A stretch of DNA of 9,495 bases from Fimenecus sp964557975 (GTDB lineage Bacteria > Bacillota > Clostridia > Oscillospirales > Acutalibacteraceae), in the NCBI GenBank assembly GCA_964557975.1, contig CAZLCG010000045.1, positions 1 to 9,495 on the forward strand. Reading direction: 5' to 3'. The notes below the pieces were generated by a model that did not search any database, was not told the origin of the DNA, and saw only the letters and a program-made list of their open reading frames with translations. Positions within the stretch are counted from its first letter, which is position 1; each line of letters opens with the position of its first letter. Both the position numbers and the translations under genes were made by a program. Shown one piece after another: positions 8,165-9,495 of the stretch.

Positions 8165-8188
8165 TGTAAAACACAAAAAGCCTTGGGG

Positions 8189-9400
8189 TTAAAAATATTT
8201 TTTGAATTTCCTGTATTGGTTTAAAAGCGCGGCTATTGCATAAAAATTATGCTTTAAATTCTTATCCTCTTTATAAAGAAGCGGATAGGTAACCTTTTTT
8301 TCTTTAAAAAGCTTTCTCGCAAGCTCCTTAAAATCGCTTTCGGGAACGTATTTCATAATAACGCCCTTGGGAACGACCGAATAAAGCTTTATATTGTCGG
8401 CAACGGTATAATCGTCAAGTTTGTCGTAAATATAATCGTCAACGATCCATTTAACCGTATTAAAGCCGCTTCCCGTAACATAAAAATTGCTTCTTCCGAG
8501 GCGCACGTTAATTTCAAAAAATTTGTATTTCCCGTCGCGCTCGTCATACTTAATATCAAAGTTAGCGAAGCCGACATAGCCTATATGTTCAAGGAATTTA
8601 GCGGCCGCCGCAACGATTTCGGGGTTTACCTCATTGATTATTGCAACAGGGTTGCCGATTGCCGTCGGCGTATGATCTTCCAAAAGAGTTCTGCCCAGAG
8701 ACGCAAACCTTACCTTGGAGTTTTTGTCGCAATAGCAGGTCAAGACTCTCATATATGTGTCGTCGCCCGGAATTTTGTCCTGAATTAAAAACTTATAGTT
8801 GTATGTCGATTTTTCAAGCTTTGAAAGCATATCCCTAAGGTCGTTTTCGTTATCGAAGGAGAACACCTTTTTCTTTCCGTCAAACTTCGCATAGTGATAC
8901 ATAGCGGAATTGGCGCACTTTGCGATTACGGGATAGTCGAAATTGAATTTCAAATCGTTTTCTTTTCCGCACTCGTAAACATAGGTTTCGGGATAATCAA
9001 GCCCCAATTCCTCAAAAATCTCATAAAACTTGTCCTTAAGGACTATTTTATTAAGCAGCTCTTCATCTATGTACGGAACGATATAGTAAGGCTCAAGCAC
9101 CTTTTTTGACTCGATAAGCGCTCTCACATACCAATCGCCGCAGCCGAGGACAATAAGCTTTTTCCTTCCCTCAAACTCCTTGCCGATTTCCAAGAGATGC
9201 TCTACAAGCACCTCTTTTTTTTCAAGCTCGGGAAAGACTCTGTTTTCAATAATATCGGAATTTGCAATATACCCGCCGACGGACATACTTAAAACAAGAG
9301 ATTTAATATGATATTCCTCGTGAAAGCTTCGGGCAAGCGAATAAGCCGTAATATCCGCGCCGAGAATAACAGGCATAAATTCTCTTTCTTCAAACTGCAT
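8189..9400 (-). CDS. ATP-grasp carboxylate-amine ligase, probable D-aspartate ligase for peptidoglycan
   Basis: A 403-residue cytoplasmic ATP-grasp protein without signal peptide or membrane segments. Its length and motifs fit the D-aspartate ligase (Aslfm) family of E. faecium and Lactococcus, as I recall those sequences. Matches include FMPVILGADITAYSLARSFH (8-27) at the N-terminus, GCGDWY (86-91), PVIAK with the ATP-binding lysine (Lys161), IQDKIPGDD (206-214) with MRVL (217-220), GFANFDIKYDERDGKYKFFE (277-296), and EINVRLGRS (296-304), whose Glu296 and Asn298 should bind Mg-ATP. The enzyme phosphorylates the beta-carboxylate of D-Asp and joins it to the epsilon-amine of residue 3 in UDP-MurNAc-pentapeptide. 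It is the first gene after a consensus promoter and is followed 49 bp later by a racemase. The start ATG at 9400 has AGAGGT 6 nt upstream; a later Met at residue 9 is less likely. A different amino-acid or peptide ligase remains possible. Confidence 0.85.
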   Translation of the reverse strand: MQFEEREFMPVILGADITAYSLARSFHEEYHIKSLVLSMSVGGYIANSDIIENRVFPELEKKEVLVEHLLEIGKEFEGRKKLIVLGCGDWYVRALIESKKVLEPYYIVPYIDEELLNKIVLKDKFYEIFEELGLDYPETYVYECGKENDLKFNFDYPVIAKCANSAMYHYAKFDGKKKVFSFDNENDLRDMLSKLEKSTYNYKFLIQDKIPGDDTYMRVLTCYCDKNSKVRFASLGRTLLEDHTPTAIGNPVAIINEVNPEIVAAAAKFLEHIGYVGFANFDIKYDERDGKYKFFEINVRLGRSNFYVTGSGFNTVKWIVDDYIYDKLDDYTVADNIKLYSVVPKGVIMKYVPESDFKELARKLFKEKKVTYPLLYKEDKNLKHNFYAIAALLNQYRKFKKYF

Positions 9401-9406
9401 ATATTT

Positions 9407-9412
9407 ACCTCT
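9407..9412 (-). promoter_or_regulatory. Ligase ribosome binding site
   Basis: On the minus strand this reads AGAGGT with a 6-nt spacer (AAATAT) before the ATG at 9398-9400. It supports that ATG over the in-frame Met at residue 9. The same core and nearly the same spacer (AAATGT) precede asnB. Confidence 0.8.
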
Positions 9413-9436
9413 TTTAACTGTTTTATATACTATATA

Positions 9437-9465
9437 ATTATAATTTATATAAATATGTGTGTCAA
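9437..9465 (-). promoter_or_regulatory. Perfect-consensus housekeeping (SigA) promoter
   Basis: On the minus strand the -35 element TTGACA lies at 9460-9465 and the -10 element TATAAT at 9437-9442, separated by exactly 17 bp. Both hexamers and the spacing match the vegetative consensus. The predicted transcript start is near 9430, giving a leader of about 30 nt before the ligase ATG, too short for a riboswitch. The flanking DNA is very AT-rich. The spacer contains a perfect 12-bp palindrome (9443-9454), which might be an operator or just AT-rich coincidence. This is the only strong promoter I find in the window, and it could serve all six genes. Confidence 0.85.
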
Positions 9466-9495
9466 GTTAAGACGCGAATATTTAACGGATTGAAC

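Noticed and set aside
9433..9438. Divergent plus-strand promoter using the palindromic TATAAT
   Set aside because: No TTGACA-like element lies about 17 bp upstream on the plus strand, and no gene follows within the window.
9308..9493. Plus-strand open frame of 61 codons crossing the promoter region
   Set aside because: Most of it is antisense to the ligase, and the rest encodes a low-complexity Ile/Tyr stretch from AT-rich promoter DNA.

Overview
The window is a single tightly packed run of six genes, all on the minus strand, so transcription goes from the right end toward position 1. Protein sequences and gene order point to a Gram-positive Firmicute, most likely a gut-type clostridium (Oscillospirales/Ruminococcaceae-like). 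The reasons are the glmU-pth-mfd order, a low-GC-type promoter, AGGAGG-like ribosome binding sites and a clostridial-type GlmU. The taxonomic call is inference.

Right half (5570-9465): a three-gene module behind a perfect-consensus housekeeping promoter (TTGACA, 17 bp, TATAAT; 9437-9465). In transcription order it holds an ATP-grasp ligase resembling the D-aspartate ligase of Enterococcus faecium peptidoglycan cross-bridge synthesis (8189-9400), a PLP-independent aspartate/glutamate racemase (7429-8139), and a glutamine-dependent asparagine synthetase-type amidotransferase (5570-7414). Together they would make D-Asp from L-Asp, attach it to a peptidoglycan precursor, and amidate either that D-Asp (as lactococcal AsnH does) or another cell-wall carboxylate. 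All three steps of a Lys-D-Asx-type cross-bridge pathway would thus sit in one operon.

Left half (4-5518): glmU (UDP-GlcNAc synthesis, the first committed sugar precursor of peptidoglycan), pth (peptidyl-tRNA hydrolase) and mfd (transcription-repair coupling factor). This is the conserved Firmicute glmU-(prs-ctc)-pth-mfd neighbourhood, but prs and ctc are absent from between glmU and pth. The GlmU uridylyltransferase domain has lost several signature residues, including the PK lysine, while its acetyltransferase domain looks intact.

Gaps are 14-51 bp and no convincing intrinsic terminator was seen between genes, so one transcript of about 9.4 kb from the promoter at 9437-9465 is possible. 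No tRNA, rRNA, CRISPR array, insertion sequence or phage element was seen. No gene-free stretch exceeds 100 bases.
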